DNA from: Sarocladium kiliense
Lineage: Eukaryota; Ascomycota; Sordariomycetes; Hypocreales; Sarocladiaceae
NCBI GenBank assembly: GCA_030734395.1
Contig: JAUZTG010000017.1
Span: 1,116,001-1,180,000 of the forward strand
Length of the DNA stretch: 64,000 nt
Reading direction: 5' to 3'
A program made the position numbers and the translations under genes. Positions 11,557 through 23,400 of the stretch are shown here, in pieces (the first letter of the stretch is position 1; the number at the start of each line of letters is the position of its first letter). Below the pieces are notes generated by a model that saw only the letters and a list, made by a program, of their open reading frames with translations, ran no database searches and was not told the DNA's origin.

Positions 11557-12114
11557 AGAGGCTCGTCGGCGTTTGGGATTGGCGAGCTTGGGAAGCCAGG
11601 CTGCAGTTGGCCGGCATGGTGGCGCTGTGGACAACTAGTATGATACTCTCGAGCAACGGGGCGATGTATGGTTCTGTCTGCTTTTCTATTGCCGGTGCCC
11701 GAGCTGTTATTGTGGTGGACGTAAGATCGTGGTAGACGTTGAAGGTGGAGGACGACGGCGGGAGGCTGTGTTGGTGGGGTTTGGTGCAGCATTCTGGCAG
11801 ATGCCACTTTGCCCCGCGTTGTCGTAGCCTGTGTCGCAAGGTTACTGTCCAGCCATTATATAAGATCATGATGGAAATACCCGAAAGTGTCTGCCTAAAG
11901 CTTGACGGCTTTGGTTTCAATATATGTGCCAGTTTGGTATACGACAACGTATCGCCGTGTCTTACGTCCCGGGGCCTTCGGACTTCTGCCTGATGGTCCA
12001 AGGTTCCAGAGATGATCCAATTTCTACGTACCATAAAGGAAGTTCATGCAATATATATGCCTCGATGCTCCTCGTTTTCGCTAGATCCAACATCTTTGAA
12101 AAGCCCGTAGAGAC
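11557..12114. other. intergenic region
   Basis: Upstream of the coiled-coil gene and downstream of the AKAP7-like gene. The in-frame extension of the coiled-coil gene (to 11792) lies here. Otherwise I see nothing supportable. Confidence 0.4.
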
Positions 12115-12804
12115 CTAGAACCGTACCTCCTCGATAACCTCGTATCTCTCCTCGTCATCGCCTTCAACCTTCTTAGCACCCATTTTGCACAGCGTCACCT
12201 TTTCCACCTCGACCCCTTCTATCCACACAAAACCATCATAGGCATCTAACATAGCTCTTGCATCGAGTGTCATTCTCTCCTTTTTGCCTCGAGCTCCTCT
12301 CTGACCCGGCACGTAGATGGTGTTGACCACTGTCGCATGTAAGAGCAGAGGCTTGTCTTTCTCTTCGTTTACCAGCCCTGCCCGCTCAAATTCTCCTCGG
12401 ACGCCCTTGCAGAACTTATAAAGTGTGCCGCTCTCATCGTCCTCTGGTGGAGCGTAAACCACAGACGTGCTGGCTGGGTTATACAATGCGTGCAAGCCCC
12501 TCAGCGTGATCTTCAGAGGCCCCTGACTCTCAGTTGTGTCGCGCCCTCCGCGTGCCGCACGCAGGTGCTCGCTTAATTTGACCTGCCTCAGCAGCTCTCG
12601 AGCACGAGAAAGGCTTGGTTCATCCGAGAGTGCCATGACACCAAGTGTGAGGTGCATGGTACCTAGAGGGCGAACGGCAGATGGAGGCAAGGCAAGACCA
12701 TTGGCTGAGGTGACATCTGTGCGAAAAGCTGCTAGAGTACGTGCGAGTTGAGGGCTCGATAAGGGAATGCAGATGAAATGCGTAGGGTTTGCGGGGCGAG
12801 GCAT
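12115..12804 (-). CDS. AKAP7/ASCC1-type 2H phosphoesterase-like protein
   Basis: 229 residues, single exon, ATG at 12804. The two HxT motifs that define the 2H (LigT/AKAP7) phosphoesterase fold are both present: HLTLG at residue 51 and HATVV at residue 156, separated by about 105 residues as is usual. The N-terminus THFICIPL matches the first strand of the fold, and the later LKITLRGL segment matches the inter-motif strand. Proteins of this group act on RNA ends or 2',5'-linked nucleotides, or, as ASCC1, in alkylation repair and transcription complexes; there is no KH domain here, unlike full-length ASCC1. Both catalytic His/Thr pairs are intact, so enzymatic activity is plausible. The substrate is unknown. 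Confidence 0.82.
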   Translation of the reverse strand: MPRPANPTHFICIPLSSPQLARTLAAFRTDVTSANGLALPPSAVRPLGTMHLTLGVMALSDEPSLSRARELLRQVKLSEHLRAARGGRDTTESQGPLKITLRGLHALYNPASTSVVYAPPEDDESGTLYKFCKGVRGEFERAGLVNEEKDKPLLLHATVVNTIYVPGQRGARGKKERMTLDARAMLDAYDGFVWIEGVEVEKVTLCKMGAKKVEGDDEERYEVIEEVRF

Positions 12805-14174
12805 GGTATTGATGAGCAGAGAACGGCTTGGCCTTTGGCTGTGATATTGACGTTCCTCGCCCGGAGGATGATGATTTCGGTCGTGAAAACGGTTCCCAGG
12901 CTTGAACTCTGATATACGATATGTCTGAACAATGAACCACGTCTCACAGGGTTATTCTTTGACACCGCAAGCTCTTTTCCGATCAGCGCGTCACTGATGT
13001 TCAGACTCGTGGGATTGGTGTTCCAATAACCAACCACTGGAGCCAGTCTTGTCTAACCTGCATTCAGGCTACGGTACCTACCCTAAGGTGCCCATCTAGG
13101 GCCCTCGTGCGCCGAGGGACGGGAAGTTCCGTGTTTGAAATACAAGGTACGCAAAAGTGATTGATAAAGTGCCAGTGTGTACTGGCTCTCCTTTGAGGAC
13201 CAAAGGTGCCTTATTGCACACTTAGGTATATCGGTTTGATGAGGTGATACCTCAAGTTACCTGTGCTGTCTAAACTACCTGTATCTAGCGGGTTCTGTTG
13301 ATGGCGATTTCGTGTTTCCCATGATAGATCCCGTCTTCCTTATTTCACGCTCTATCGACCTCGCATTCTGGCCGCACATTCAGATTGTTTTGGCAAGTGA
13401 CATAGCCTCGAGCGATTGCTCCTGTCATTAGAAGATCTACTCTGCACCGACCCGGCCCGATTCCTTCCGCTCTTTTCACTTGACGGCGTGACGTGGCCAC
13501 CCTTCACCCACGGTGCTGCGCTGGGTTCACCGCGCGAGGTAAAGGTCTCATGGGAGTGTGTTTCTGCGGGGAGTCGGCCATGATCTTGAACCATTTCAAG
13601 CGGAAAAAGTGGTGCTGCCGAGCCGGCGTGCGTGACTTGCCTCGCGCACTTGAAACATGCCAATACCCGCCCTTGTCCTACAACCACCGCTTCCAAGATA
13701 TCTTAACTTCCTCCGTCTCTTCCTCCATCTCTGGGCAAACTCCCGATTATAATGCGCAGCTCTTCCTCCACCCTCTCCCCGCTTTGATCAGCTCCAACCT
13801 GACGTCGAGGCCCCTTTCGCCGAACTCCCATTCCTGCCCGCAGTGCGATGTGAAAGTGAAACCATGAAGCATGCTGTGGTGAACTGTGTCGTTTCGCGTT
13901 CCTTCAATCCAAGCCTTCTTAGTTAACCAAATCCTGAGAAGACGTCCGTCCCAATCCCAATGCGAAGGCCTATTGGGCGAAGGGCTGACAGCCGTCGTTT
14001 CTTCTGCTTGCCGCCCTTTCGCCATGTTCCTTCACTGATTTTCTCCTCAGTTAACAGTCGCCTGCAACTTCATCGTGACTTGGGACCTCAAGCCGTGCCG
14101 AGTTGACTGAGGCCAAAGTCAAGAGAATTTCCTGGAAGGCTGTTCACCCACATGTTTGACGCTAATTCTCCGGT
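12805..14174. other. intergenic region
   Basis: About 1.4 kb between the AKAP7-like and YPD1 genes. Frames of up to 124 codons occur on both strands but none has a recognisable domain, a convincing start or codon-usage support visible by eye. Short palindromic CTACCTTA/TAAGGT-like runs occur near 13070-13095. Confidence 0.45.
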
Positions 14175-14875
14175 CTAAGCATCGGTCTTCTCGGGGTAGT
14201 GCTCACGCAGCACTGTCTTCGCGTGAGTGAAGTCTCCCTTCACGGACTGAAGGGTTTCGTCGATGAGCTTGAGGCATTTGTCGGCATCCGGGAGGGGTGA
14301 CCCGTCCGTGTTTTCTTGCTTCCCGTAGCGCTGAATATTTTCGCAGCCATCACGGATCTTGACTAGACCCAATGTTGCTGATGAACCCTTGAGAAAGTGT
14401 CCCAGGCTAGAGAGCTCTTCCAGTTGCTTCGCCTCACTACCATAGCTTGCGTTAGAGTCGTGCTCTTCCCCAATCTTCAAAGCATAAAACAAATGGCAAA
14501 ATCAGATGAACGAAAGAGGGGAAATCAGTGGATGCCAGATTGCCGGTAGACAAGATCTCGAAAGACGTTATGCGGGAATTGGAAAACCACAACGCAGGCG
14601 ACTTACAGGGCTTTGTCCATCTGCACGAATGTTTCCTCTGCCTGATCCAAGAATCCGTCAACGATCGACGTGCTGAACTCATTGTCGCCCTCCTCATCCA
14701 TTTCGAGGATCTGCTCGAAAGTGTTCATGTCGAGCACATCGCTAAGTTTGTGCTGTTTTGCAGCCTTCTGTTCGGAGAATGAACCCATCAAGTCAGCCAC
14801 CTATCATATCTGCTGAAGGCTAATAATAATCGAAGAAAAAGCCGAGAGACAAACCGCAGTGTCAGCCGGAGCCAT
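14175..14875 (-). CDS. YPD1: histidine-containing phosphotransfer protein YPD1
   Basis: Three exons: 14855-14875, 14607-14800 and 14175-14436, giving 158 residues. The first exon encodes only seven residues (MAPADTA). Intron 1 (54 bp) has a GTTTGT donor. Intron 2 (170 bp) has GTAAGT, a CTCTAAC branch site and a GGTAG acceptor, and removing it joins MDKAL directly to EAKQLEELSS. The HPt signature LGHFLKGSS places the phospho-accepting histidine at residue 85, and the four-helix-bundle pattern around it (TFEQILEM, FLDQAEETF, LIDETLQSVKGDF) fits YPD1. The protein relays phosphate from hybrid histidine kinases to the Ssk1- and Skn7-type response regulators in osmotic and oxidative stress signalling, and is found in cytosol and nucleus. 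Length matches the usual 150-170 residues. Confidence 0.92.
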
Positions 14876-17800
14876 GTTGGATACGATGATGGCCGTTATG
14901 AAGCGTTGGAAGTCTGAAGGTCGTGAAACCACCTCAGGATGGAATAGGTCTGAGGCACGTTTCGGTTGATGAGGGGTTGGTCACCGAGCGGATGTCCCTT
15001 TTGAGGCGGCTGTTGAGTAGGTGTGCGTGGGAGGGAGCGGGACTAGATGCGTTGTGCAATCTCTTGGAACCCGTGGGCGTGGTGTGGAGGGGTTGTCCCG
15101 ATTAAAGCCAGCAGAAACCCGGGGGTTGCGAATGAGGGCAGTAATTATGTACGCGGATTGGCAGCCTCTTGCAGGGTGTGTTCAGAAGGCGGTGACGGTC
15201 ACACTCGCCTTGGCTTCCGAGGTCAGAGTATAGATTACTGTCGGGTCCTTCTCGAGCAAGTCTCAATGATCCGAGGCAAAACAGAGCAGGAGATCTACGA
15301 CGCGACGTATACTTTGCGCCTTGGATGTCGTATCGGTGAGCAGGAGACTTGTTGCGGCTGAGGCTGAGTGGCGCGTCAACGAGTGAGAGAACAGCGGTAA
15401 ATCTCGTCAGGATACCAGACGAGCGATAAATAAAAAAAAGCAAGCAAGGCCCTTGTCTGATGGTCTGCGTTGCTTCTGTGCCTGGGATCCACGAGTAGGG
15501 CCAGTTGGGGCGAGGCAGTGGAGCTCAGGTGCGGAGAAGCAGCTGGGAACTTGGGAAGGAGATCAAATCAAACGAGGAGGGCGTTTACATCCGAGATGTC
15601 GTGAGCCGAAGAGCGAGAGTATCAGGCTGACGACCCCAGGCAGGAGAAGATCTCTATTAAATCGGGAGGCAGTATGTGGATGCGCGAGGACAGCAGAGAG
15701 AGGAGTAGACCAGAGGGCGAGTGGATGCTGCTGCGTGGACACTTACTTGAATTATTGCGGTGGTGGTTGCGTGGTGTCCGGTGGTAGTGGACGAGGTGGA
15801 GGCTGCTAACGAAGTCCAAGTCGCAAAGGAGGATGACGGCGTTTGGTGAGGCTTTGTGTTTGTTCGAAGGGTCAAGAGGACGGACGACTCGCGTAGTGAT
15901 AACTTGCCCTAACTTTGAAGAATCAAGAGAGGGAGATGCCTGTGCTTAGCGGAACTGTTCCAGGACAGACAAGACAAGGGTACCCTGTGGTGAGGTGATG
16001 CCGTCTGGTTGGTATGGGAGGACTGGTTTGGTATGTGGCAGCAGTAGCTCAGTTATGATGCAGATGTGCTCGTGGGTTGTTTTGGCGCCAGGCGGGACGA
16101 GGAGGGGTGGAGGTGGAGAGGACGAGGGTTCAGCGGCTGCACGTCGACGCAATAGCGGGCGGGCTCCTCCGACGTCATCACACGCGCTTATGTTGTGGAG
16201 CCCGGAAGCGTGGGAGAATGCATCACCTCACAGGCTACAGGCTACAGGCTCTGGCTCTGGCTCTGGCTCGGGATTGGAAGGTGGAAGGCATGGGGAACGC
16301 ATTGCTCCCGCTGTAGTCAGGCTGGTCCATGGCTTCCCACGCATGGACGGTGCAGTATCCAAAGCCCACTCACCTCACGCGGCCAAGAGGGTGTGCAAGG
16401 CTGGAGGCTCCGGATTTCCTGCTTCCGATTTAATTTTTTTTCTTTCGTCTCTTTAATGGTGTGGATGGGTGGGAAGGAGACTGCTTCTTCGCTTCTTTCG
16501 CCCAATCTCTCTCGGTCCCGTGGCCCTGGCGGATATTGACAGTGGTGGGGTGGTGTGCTGGAGGGCTGGATCCTTAGGGCGGAAGGAAGGCTGGTCCAGT
16601 CTATGATACCACATCCCCCCTAGCCCACGTTCAAATGAGACAAGGGACTGACTTCGAAAAGGGAGTAGGAAAGACATGGAGCACGACCAGGATACAGGAG
16701 GGTGGACCAAGGCTAAGGCAGACCAGTGGATGGAGGGGTCGAGCAGCATGTCGACCACGATATGGCCCCAAGATGGTGTTGCCATGTTTGCCGGCCGCGT
16801 AGCGGGGCTCAAGCCCCGTCCACCCTTTGCAAGACTCTCTTCATTTAGCATACGACTCTGACTTTGTTGTTCCCGGTTGCTGGGCCAGGATGCCAGCTGG
16901 AGCTGCGATTGTACGGACCTCGGCCAACCTCCCTCCATTGTGGAGGCTGCACTTTTTATGCAAGACCTCGAGCCTGTAAGACGGACTAGTCTTGTCATCT
17001 CGCCATCCATCCCCAAGTCCCTGTCCAATGCGGCGCCAGCAGGCATCAAGCGAGGCAGCCGGTGTGCGGAACAGGATGAGGGGCCGGGGAATCCCAATAG
17101 GGAGGGGAGGCGGGGCTTGAACCAGAGCCAAGGGATGCTTGATTCCCTTGACAGAATTGACCTATTGACACAACTAGACTACGATGTAACACGCTTGACT
17201 TGGGATGGGTGGCCTCTTCGCTGGGTTAGAGCAAGGCTTCAGGGTATAGACCATGATCGGGTGTCGGTAAGGGACGAGAGGAAATGTGATAGCTTGCATT
17301 GGTTAAGGGCCCCTACTGTAGTGAGGCCGGATCTCGGCCATGTGGATGATAGCTTGGTACATGACACGTGCAGAAAAAGACTAAGACGAGAAGGCTTGCT
17401 TGGCTGACTACAATAAAGGCGTCGGAACCAGCCTCATGAAGCTATATGGGTTGCTGGATCTGAAGGTACCTACCTAATGGGGATAGACCCATGCGTCGTG
17501 TCACTTAATAGATTCTTTCCAGGGATGATGAGAGTGCCGGTTTCTCGTCACAGGAGAGTTTGTTCTGATCAGCCTTGCAGACCAGAAGAAACATGTGCAT
17601 CCTCACACTCAAGAACCAAGTTTTGCGTCACATGCCGCGAGGGCATTCACGCACATCGTCCGAGGCCGATTGCCGTACGCTGCTATTCACAGGGCCAACG
17701 AAAGCCTATCTGCAGCAACATGAAAGATCTTGTAACGCCTTGCGCTGAGTACAAAAACACAACTTCAATCATGTCATCACAAGAGGCGGACCTAAACATG

Positions 17801-18423
17801 ATATCACACACCTGAATCCTCGACGCTCAGTGACATCAAGCACCGCGACGATCAGCCCCTCCTTGCTTCCTGGCGAGACAGAATATTCAACCGAACAACA
17901 ACCCTGGGAAGGGTGTGCCGACCTCAGGGCCGCCGGACCAAAAGCCCCTCCCGAACATAGTCACGATCGGCAATCTAGACTCCCAGCGACTGGTGCAGAT
18001 CACTCAGCGCTTAGATGAAGCTCAGCAGCAGACAATCTCGAAGATTCGGCGTCATGATCTGGTTTAGTTAACATTTGATCCTGTTTCACAAAGACATCTG
18101 TCATTGAGAACCGACATTTGATAGGCTCGGTTGAGCTGAACGGCCAAGTCTGTTGCCGGAAGCTCCTTGGAACCACGTAACCGCTTGTCACGCATCTTAT
18201 GCTGTTGCACTATACGATTCTAACCTGGACCATTTTCACGAGATGGACCCGGATAACTCATTAAGGATCAGGCGTGAACCAGCCTCCTTGCCAACTAGTA
18301 AACATGAGAGCGAAGTGTGAAGACAGCAGCTGTCAGCACAAACACCCAAATGCAAAATCTCCCTCGCGCTCATCATCAATCTTGCCGTATCGTCAAACCT
18401 GATATGCTGCGTCCAGATGCCGC
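14876..18423. other. long gene-poor region upstream of YPD1
   Basis: About 3.5 kb with no supportable gene. It contains many frames of 60-214 codons, all without domains and often overlapping on both strands. The GC-rich part (about 15000-16550) has a short tandem array near 16229-16271 (GGCTACA-type then CTCTGG-type units), and a CT-rich tract near 16435-16455. It may hold the YPD1 promoter and long 5' leader, or a non-coding RNA, but nothing in the sequence proves this. Confidence 0.4.
16229..16271. repeat. short tandem repeats (GGCTACA and CTCTGG units)
   Basis: Three imperfect GGCTACA units are followed by about four CTCTGG units. This is a minisatellite-like tract in the gene-poor region; no function is implied. 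Confidence 0.75.
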
Positions 18424-19533
18424 TTAAAATAGTACCTTGCTTGCAACACTGAGCAGCCATGCTGCGTCCTGCCAGCCTCCCTCGTCTACTTTGGGTGGTG
18501 GCATCCTCTCCTCCGGCATGTTTGAGACACCCTCAAAGTGTCTCCCAGACCACCCACTCCTTCCTGTCGTCTGTCCTTCCGCCGTAATACTGCTCCTGCT
18601 CCCCGTGATTGATCCAATACTCCCTTCATCATCGGACCGATCTTGCTCGTTGTCTTCTGTTGAAAGGAACGGCCATAGCCAAGACCCCGTACTATGTTGA
18701 CCTTTACGTACAAGTCGTCGAACAGCAGCCTCGTCATCCTGACTAGCGTCCAATTCTAAAGCCTCGAGCCTCTCGTCAAGGTTGACAAAGTCAGGCCCGG
18801 ACATTGGTGTCTCGTCATCGTGGCGTGGGAAATATGAGTCGCTTAGTTCATCCCCTCGGTCAAGAGGTGTAAGAAGCCTGCTGCGCGTACCGACGCGACT
18901 ATGTGAGCGGGACTGATAACGACTTCCGATTGGAGTAACGAAATCGTCTTCTGCCATAACAGAACTGCCCCTCCGACTTGCGAGGTCCCGCTCGTGCTGC
19001 AGTTCTTCTTCAAAGGCTTCCTCGTCAGGATCGCGCATTCCTCCAAGGCTAGTAGAGCTCTGACGAGAGACCAGCCATGCCTGACCCTTGGATTCCCGTG
19101 CCTCCGTACTCATCATCGCCGCAGTGCGGAGTAGCCAGTCGCTGTCATTGCGGTCGTCAGGCCCCAACGCAGCATCTTTCCTTCGCCCCGGAGTCATTGT
19201 ACCTGTTACCGACTTTCGCGAGCCATGACTGCCATGGGCAATCTGAGATGAAGACTTGCTCTTCGGTAGCTGTGTATCAGGCGCGGATGGGGTTCGTCGG
19301 TGGTGGGATCGGGAGCGCGAGGTTGCCGGTGAATGAGAGAGCAGTCGTGGAGTGGTTGGCGCGGACTTTCCCTGCAGGTAAGATACAGAATGATGTGAAG
19401 AGAATAGCGAAGTCGGGAGGGTCGTGTCGGTGCCGTCGATAGGCAGTTTGGAGGTCAATGGTGCGAGGGTGAGATGGCTGAGGTTCGTGGTGGAGCGGTT
19501 CTTGCGCCGAGCGCGTTCTGAAGGGATATCCAT
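18424..19533 (-). CDS. DUF3984 domain protein
   Basis: 369 residues from the ATG at 19533; the frame continues upstream only to a TTG codon. The N-terminus is basic and Ser-rich with a KNRSTTNLSHLTLAPLTSK segment, followed by a disordered Ser/Pro/Arg stretch. The signature DSDWLLRTAAMMSTEARESK and then GQAWLVSRQSSTSLGG is the core by which I recognise the fungal DUF3984 family, and EEAFEEELQHERDLASRRGS follows as expected. The C-terminus ends with WQDAAWLLSVASKVLF, the family's usual closing segment, so no further exon is needed. Function is unknown. It is divergent from ELP1 across 0.9 kb. Confidence 0.82.
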   Translation of the reverse strand: MDIPSERARRKNRSTTNLSHLTLAPLTSKLPIDGTDTTLPTSLFSSHHSVSYLQGKSAPTTPRLLSHSPATSRSRSHHRRTPSAPDTQLPKSKSSSQIAHGSHGSRKSVTGTMTPGRRKDAALGPDDRNDSDWLLRTAAMMSTEARESKGQAWLVSRQSSTSLGGMRDPDEEAFEEELQHERDLASRRGSSVMAEDDFVTPIGSRYQSRSHSRVGTRSRLLTPLDRGDELSDSYFPRHDDETPMSGPDFVNLDERLEALELDASQDDEAAVRRLVRKGQHSTGSWLWPFLSTEDNEQDRSDDEGSIGSITGSRSSITAEGQTTGRSGWSGRHFEGVSNMPEERMPPPKVDEGGWQDAAWLLSVASKVLF

Positions 19534-20417
19534 GGCTCCGACGGGCGCAGCAAATGCAACCTGTCGAGCGTGGAACAGTATTGTGGAGTGCCTCAATCTC
19601 TGGGAATCACGACCTCCTGTGGGATATAGCGGCGTGCAGGAGGGAGGGACGACGGTCGTGTAGGGACTCGGGAGGATGAAGGTCTTGAAGGAGGGTGTTG
19701 CTGCTTAGGCGCAAGCCTACTACTAGTGGCGGTTGCCGAGGGTCGGCAATCCGGGGATCGCCTAGCAAGCCTGTGATTCGCCTCACTCCACCGGGAATCA
19801 GCAGTTCCTCGCCTTACCAAGTCAAAAGTGATGGGCAATCGTGAGATTAACAGCAGATGGATTCTGCACGAGTATTGAGTATTGTCACAATACTGCATTG
19901 TACATGAAGACGACGTGCGGATAATCTCACAGCCTGCTCCCGGATCACTTGAAACATAGCTCCTGCAAATCGATGCCAAAGCATCTTCCATAGTCTATAT
20001 TCATAGGCATGGAGTGATCAATAGCACTCTGAAATAATTTGCAAGCCAAGATCCTTTTTCAAACAGTCTGATCAATATGGGCGTCCTTTTCGAAAGCAGA
20101 ATGCGAATACCTTGCCGCGTTGTTACGCAAGTCGCTCTCCCCACCATATTGGTGGATATGTGTACCTGGGGAAAAGGCTGCACTAGGTACCGATCTCAAC
20201 CACCGTCAAAAAATTTCGGTGCATCGCTTGCATCGCCAGCAACGCACTCATTACATCTCGACTCGTGAAAAGCAACCAACTGATACTCACGGACCCCCCA
20301 ATCACAACAAGACTCCCCTGCCATATACTCACAGCCCTTCGGCATCAACACCGACGCTTTAACATTCACCCATGCGATCGCAGTGGTGATTCGGGCGAAG
20401 CTCACAGAGGCGTCATC
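19534..20417. other. bidirectional intergenic region (DUF3984/ELP1)
   Basis: Shared upstream DNA of two divergent genes. Only short frames occur, and no domain-bearing gene is seen. Confidence 0.5.
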
Positions 20418-23400
20418 ATGCGTAACCTTCGCAATCTGCGCTTCGACAATTGGAAGCTTCGAGACATATCGAATGGTGATTGGGACACCAAAAGTGATGG
20501 GCTCACAGCCATCTGCTGGGATGCGGCGAGTGATAATCTCCTCGGCGTCATAGGTCCATCTAGTACCGGAGCTATCGAGCTGGTGCGAACCTCTGATGAT
20601 GGGCAAACGTATGTAATCCTGCATTAGCTATCACAGTGAGTTCAAGTCACTAATTCAATAAGACAGCCTACTTGTGGCCTCGTGGGAAGCACCTAGCCCA
20701 AGCCCCGACCTTGCGATAGATAGGGTCGTTAGCCTTCAGCATCTGAGTGGCACTGGGACTACATGTGTTATCCTTGAGGGCGGCGACATCATCACGGTCC
20801 ATGAGCAAGACTCACAGGGGCCTGACCTTCATTCTCACATAGAAATTGTCGGCTCAATCGACGCCGGTATTTCTGCTGCGCGATGGTCGCCAGATGAGGA
20901 ACTGCTGGTCATCGTGACCAAGGCCGGTGGCGTCATATTCATGGGCAGTACCTTCGATCCCATCACTGAGATTGAGATGCTGGCAGATGATCTAAACGCT
21001 TCGAAGCACGTCTCTGTTGGATGGGGTAAGAGGGAAACCCAGTTCCAAGGGCGAGGCGCCAGAGCGCTTCGCGACCCGACGATTCCTGAAAAGGTTGATC
21101 AAGGCCTCCCCAGTGCAAACGAAGACGGCATTACCACGATAAGCTGGCGTGGTGATGGGGCGTTTGTAGCCATTAACGCGGCTCAGAAGAACCAGAGGCG
21201 TGTCATCAGAGTCTATTCCCGCGAGGGCGAGCTTGACAGCGCAAGCGAACCGGTGGATGGGCTGGAGAGCGCAATTAGTTGGAGGCCGGCGGGCAACCTG
21301 ATTGCCGGAATCCAGCGCTTCCCCGACCGTGTGGGCGTTGTGTTCTTTGAGCGAAATGGCCTCAGACATGGACAATTTACCCTGCGCTCAACCGAGACTG
21401 ACATGAAAGAAGAGACTCGGATTCGACTTGAATGGAATTCAGACTCGACCGTCCTGGCAGTCTTGATGAAGTCAACGGTACAGCTCTGGACCATGGGAAA
21501 TTATCACTGGTACCTCAAACAGGAGATACCGCAGCCAGACATCCCTACAGGATTCTCATGGCACTCTGAGAAAGCACTACGTCTCGCTGTGTCATCCAGC
21601 CGAAATGTCACATCTGGCGAATATATCTTCCATACCGCAAGGGGCAGCTGCCTACCCCCCTACGATAATGGAGCCGTCGCAGTCATTGATGGGCCGACCG
21701 TCAAGCTGACTGCATTCAGAACCGCAAACGTCCCTCCTCCAATGGCTCAATTCGAAGTCACGGTCTCTTCCTCAGTTGTAGATGTTGCCTTTGGGCCCGA
21801 CAACATGACTATTGGGGTGTTACACCACCAGGGCTTAGATATCTTCGATTGGCCGCAGAAGGGGGGCCGTTCCGTCCGGCCCCAGGCCAAGTCATCTCAT
21901 CCTCATTCTAGAACGCTCGAAGAAGGGCTGGTCACCCAGCTTGCAATATCATGTAGCTATGATGGCAGCTTCATCGTTCTGAAGCATTGTCCCCAACGGG
22001 GTCACTTTCAATGTGCACTGCAGGGTGACCAGTACTCAGAGGAGCCGCGACCTTCAGAGGGTCAGCTTGCAATGGCTGTCGGCCCTTTACGGGACCGGGA
22101 GCAGGTCTTTGCTGTTTCGCAGGATCGGGACGGGAAGCTTTACAAGATGCGGCCGCGATCGATCACATCTCTGGATGTGCATTTCAAAAGTCATCTGCCA
22201 TGGGCCGAAGTGGCCAATATTGAGGATTCACAGGTGGCCTTTGGACTGTCTCGAAATGGCCATTTGTATGCCAACACACGACTGCTGGTCAGAAACTGCA
22301 CCTCGTTTGTGTTGACGCCCAGTCACCTGATATTCACCACGAACAATCACTTCGTCAAATACGTTCATCTGCTTCCAGATGTAGACGGTAGGCGCTCCGA
22401 CCCCCAATGTCCGTGACGGCTTCGATGCTGATATTCCCCAGAGCTTGATGTGCCTGGTGATGATCCTGAGGCTGATGAGCGCTGTCGCAATGTCGAGCGT
22501 GGATCTCGTCTAGTCACTGCCATACCAACGACGATGGCCATCGTCCTGCAGATGCCACGTGGGAATCTCGAGACAATATTCCCTCGTGCTATGGTTCTCG
22601 CGGGGATTCGACATCTAATTGATGTGAAGGACTATAGCCGTGCATTTTCACACTGTCGGACCCAGCGTGTCGATTTGAACCTTCTGTACGATCACCGGCC
22701 TGCCCAGTTTCTCGCGAATGTAGGATTGTTCCTTGACCAAGTTAAGGAGACGTCCTACATAGACCTTTTCCTTTCTTCCCTCAGGTTCGTGCTCCATATG
22801 TGTGAGCCATTATGAGCTTTGAGCTAACGCATAGCAGGGAGGAAGATGTCACCCAGTCGATGTACCAAGATACTAGACGCTCCAAGCTCACTCTCCCATC
22901 CGCGACGACCGAGGGCGAAGTAAAGCCACTCTCCTCAAAGGTTAACACAATCTGCGATGCAATCCTTGGGAATCTTCAGAGCCGCAAGACAACGAATCTC
23001 CAAAACACCATCACCGCGCACGTTTGCAAAAACCCCCCAGCTTTGGAGGACGGTCTCCTCCTGGTCGCGGAGCGCATGGGGCAAGATGAGAGACTCGCAG
23101 AGAGTGCCGTTGAGCACATCTGCTTCCTCGTTGACGTCAATCGACTGTATGATCATGCGCTGGGTCTTTATAACCTTGAACTTGCCCTCCTTGTTGCTCA
23201 GCAAAGCCAGCGGGATCCAAGGGAGTATCTTCCATTCATCCAGGATCTTCACCAACAGACCGAACTTCGCCGCAAATTCAAGATTGATGATCATCTGACG
23301 CGACGGGACAAAGCTCTATCCCATTTGAAGGCCTTGGAGTCCTTTGAAGAGCTTTGCGATTACACCGTTAAGTATGGTCTATATGGCGATGCCCTTGGAC

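Noticed and set aside
18236..18423. Possible further exon of the DUF3984 gene using a GTACTA donor near the stop
   Set aside because: The family normally ends at the SVASKV segment, so the in-frame stop is a natural end.
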